DNA of 64,000 nucleotides from assembly GCA_030066795.1 (NCBI GenBank), contig JASJAW010000008.1, forward strand, positions 1 through 64,000, given 5' to 3'. This DNA comes from Dinoroseobacter sp. GTDB taxonomy: Bacteria > Pseudomonadota > Alphaproteobacteria > Rhodobacterales > Rhodobacteraceae. Below the pieces are notes generated by a model. The model was not told the origin of the DNA. It made no database searches and saw only the letters and a list, made by a program, of their open reading frames with translations. The position numbers and the translations under genes were made by a program. The stretch's first letter is position 1, and each line of letters begins with the position of its first letter. Positions 62,679 through 64,000 of the stretch are shown here, one piece after another.

Positions 62679-63592
62679 GCTAATCGGAGAGGGCCATTTT
62701 GGCGCCTCAGTAAGCAATTCGCCTCGGTGCCGGGGGTATTTCGGAGACCCTGGAGCCATGTTTTCAATCTGCACAAAAAGAAGGCGTTTCTTGACGGATG
62801 TCGCCTTCGTAACCCCATAAAAGAGAACAAAAAAAGCAAATCTATCCACAGGGCGTCCAGGGAAAATCCCACTGTTTTCAGGGGTTTATGCACAAGAATT
62901 TTGCGAGATCGTCACGTTTTTTGTTGCGCGACTCACCTTTGAGGCGCAGGGTTCATACACCGCTTCAGAAAACTTCGGTTGGACGCTGCGGACGCAAAGA
63001 CCCCGGTCGCTATTGGGGAGTTCAAGGTCGGATCTCTGATGCAGCCTTGAGCGCAACCGGCAACCGGTCGCATGTTGGATCGCGTGGAGGTGAAAGCTTC
63101 GTGGCGAATGAAGGTGCGGAGGCTTTGATGTCGCTTACCGTGTGGGCGTGCGAGCGCCAGGACGGACGAGGCAGATAAGCAGGGTTGAGCGGGGAGTGTT
63201 GGGTCTTTGGACGCAAAACTCTGGCACCGGGTGGCAACGCCTGACTGCAAGCTGGGCCTTCAGTCGCCCCCTGGGGGGAGATCGGGTTCAAGAAGGCGTC
63301 AGAAAGTTCGGGCTTAAGTCCAACTTCCTGACGCCTTTTCTTTCTTCCAAAAAGATCTGAATTGCCAATCGCGTCCGAAGCGTCTCGAAGTTTTGCAAGT
63401 GGCATCTGCCATCGGTGCCGCAAATCGCGTCAAAGTCTGGCTCAACATCCTCTCATACTCTGCCTTTAAGGCGGACAGAGGCGTCGTTTTTGACAGGAGA
63501 CAGACTTTTTAGCAGCCATGCCCGTCCGAAGCTGGGCGGGGGAAAAGAAACCTGCAATAACAACATGGAAACATCTTAAGGCCACTCAGTTC
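62679..63592. other. Long stretch without a convincing gene after hypE
   Basis: About 910 bases. Short open frames here have irregular translations, with no domain and no ribosome-binding sites. The notable element is a strong terminator at 63293-63345 that follows no visible gene. The part 62830-62880 is AT-rich. An unannotated small RNA could lie upstream of the terminator. Confidence 0.5.
63293..63345 (+). terminator. Strong intrinsic terminator without an obvious gene
   Basis: AAGGCGTCAG (63293-63302) pairs with CTGACGCCTT (63328-63337), extended inward by AAGTT/AACTT, and is followed by TTCTTTCTTCC. This is the strongest terminator in the window. It lies 615 bases after hypE, with no gene in between, so it either ends a small RNA or a long hyp transcript. 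Confidence 0.75.
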
Positions 63593-64000
63593 ATGTCGAT
63601 TTACGCCAGCCTGTATCACCTGACGCATTATCGGTACGATCGGCCGGTTTCGCTTTCTCCGCAAATTGTCAGGCTCCGACCCGCGCCGCACAGCCGGACG
63701 CGTGTTATTTCGCACAGTCTCAAGGTATCGCCCGGTGGGCACTTCGTGAACCATCAGCAGGACCCTTACGGTAACTGGATGGCGCGGTTTGTGTTCCCGG
63801 AGCCCGTGCGCGAGTTCAAAATCGAAGTCGATTTGGTCGCGGACATGACCGTTTACAATCCCTTCGACTTTTTCGTTGAAGACAGCGCAGAACATTGGCC
63901 CTTCGACTACCCTGTCGATCTGAAAGATGACCTTGTGATTTACAGGACGCCCGAGGCCGAGGGACCGCTTCTTGCGCAGTTCATCGGCTCCATTGGGTTT
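63593..64000 (+). CDS. Transglutaminase-family protein, N-terminal part (cut by the window edge)
   Basis: The frame from the ATG at 63593 is open to the last base (136 residues). The N-terminal segment SIYASLYHLTHYRYDRPVSL and then SPQIVRLRPAPHSRTRVISH is the bacterial transglutaminase N-terminal domain. NHQQDPYGNWMARFVFPEPV also matches, as does VYNPFDFFVEDSAEHWPF, seen in the large two-domain DUF2126-type proteins of about 1,100 residues. The catalytic Cys-His-Asp triad would lie beyond the edge. It begins a new operon. Confidence 0.85.
   Translation, partial: MSIYASLYHLTHYRYDRPVSLSPQIVRLRPAPHSRTRVISHSLKVSPGGHFVNHQQDPYGNWMARFVFPEPVREFKIEVDLVADMTVYNPFDFFVEDSAEHWPFDYPVDLKDDLVIYRTPEAEGPLLAQFIGSIGF

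Overview
The window looks like a piece of an alphaproteobacterial (Rhodobacterales, Roseobacter-type) chromosome or large replicon. The reasons are the high-GC coding style, two ABC uptake operons plus a TRAP uptake operon, and a hydrogenase cluster whose gene order (hypF-hupSLC-hupDFGHJK-hypAB-hupR-hypCDE) is the one known from Rhodobacter capsulatus. All functional names come from reading the translated sequence; no database search was run.

Layout. 1-4.6 kb: a LacI-type regulator (cut by the left edge) divergent from an arylsulfotransferase-like gene and a sulfonate/nitrate-type ABC transporter, with two palindromic operators between them. 4.9-14.7 kb: an accessory stretch with a lone small tyrosine recombinase, two LysR regulators, small redox/detox genes, several gene remnants (MFS transporter start, truncated OsmC, broken integrase), and a 3' piece of tRNA-Phe that probably marks an old attachment site. 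14.7-22.5 kb: a seven-gene minus-strand operon (N-formylglutamate amidohydrolase family, TRAP dctQ-dctM-dctP, glutamine-synthetase-like enzyme, aldehyde dehydrogenase, Fe-alcohol dehydrogenase), best read as uptake and gamma-glutamyl-type catabolism of an amine or amino alcohol. 23.2-27.2 kb: a polyamine-type ABC operon. 27.4-28.3 kb: a gene graveyard where three truncated genes meet. 29.5-35.2 kb: a small conserved-looking gene and an operon of acetyl-CoA synthetase, fused 2-oxoacid dehydrogenase E1, E2 and an acyl carrier protein, each unit preceded by an FNR-type box. 35.3-42.5 kb: minus-strand metabolic genes (CpdB-like nucleotidase, aldo/keto reductase, GMC oxidoreductase with its small subunit, glyoxalase, a ribbon-helix-helix protein, rhodanese). 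43-46.9 kb: a split pqiA, pqiB and pqiC (MCE lipid-transport type). 47.1-62.7 kb: the complete [NiFe] uptake hydrogenase and maturation cluster. 63.6 kb to the end: the start of a transglutaminase-family gene.

How it fits together. The hydrogenase small subunit carries the two extra cysteines of oxygen-tolerant enzymes, the large subunit has a cleavable C-terminus, HupC is the quinone-linked cytochrome b, and every maturation factor for Ni-Fe(CN)2CO assembly is present. The regulator HupR is degenerate in its receiver, GAFTGA and Walker B motifs, and no hupT or hupUV is in the window, so H2 sensing through this HupR is doubtful. FNR-type palindromes upstream of hupD, of the acs operon and of the 60-residue gene at 29577, with a weaker one before hupS, suggest a shared low-oxygen regulon.
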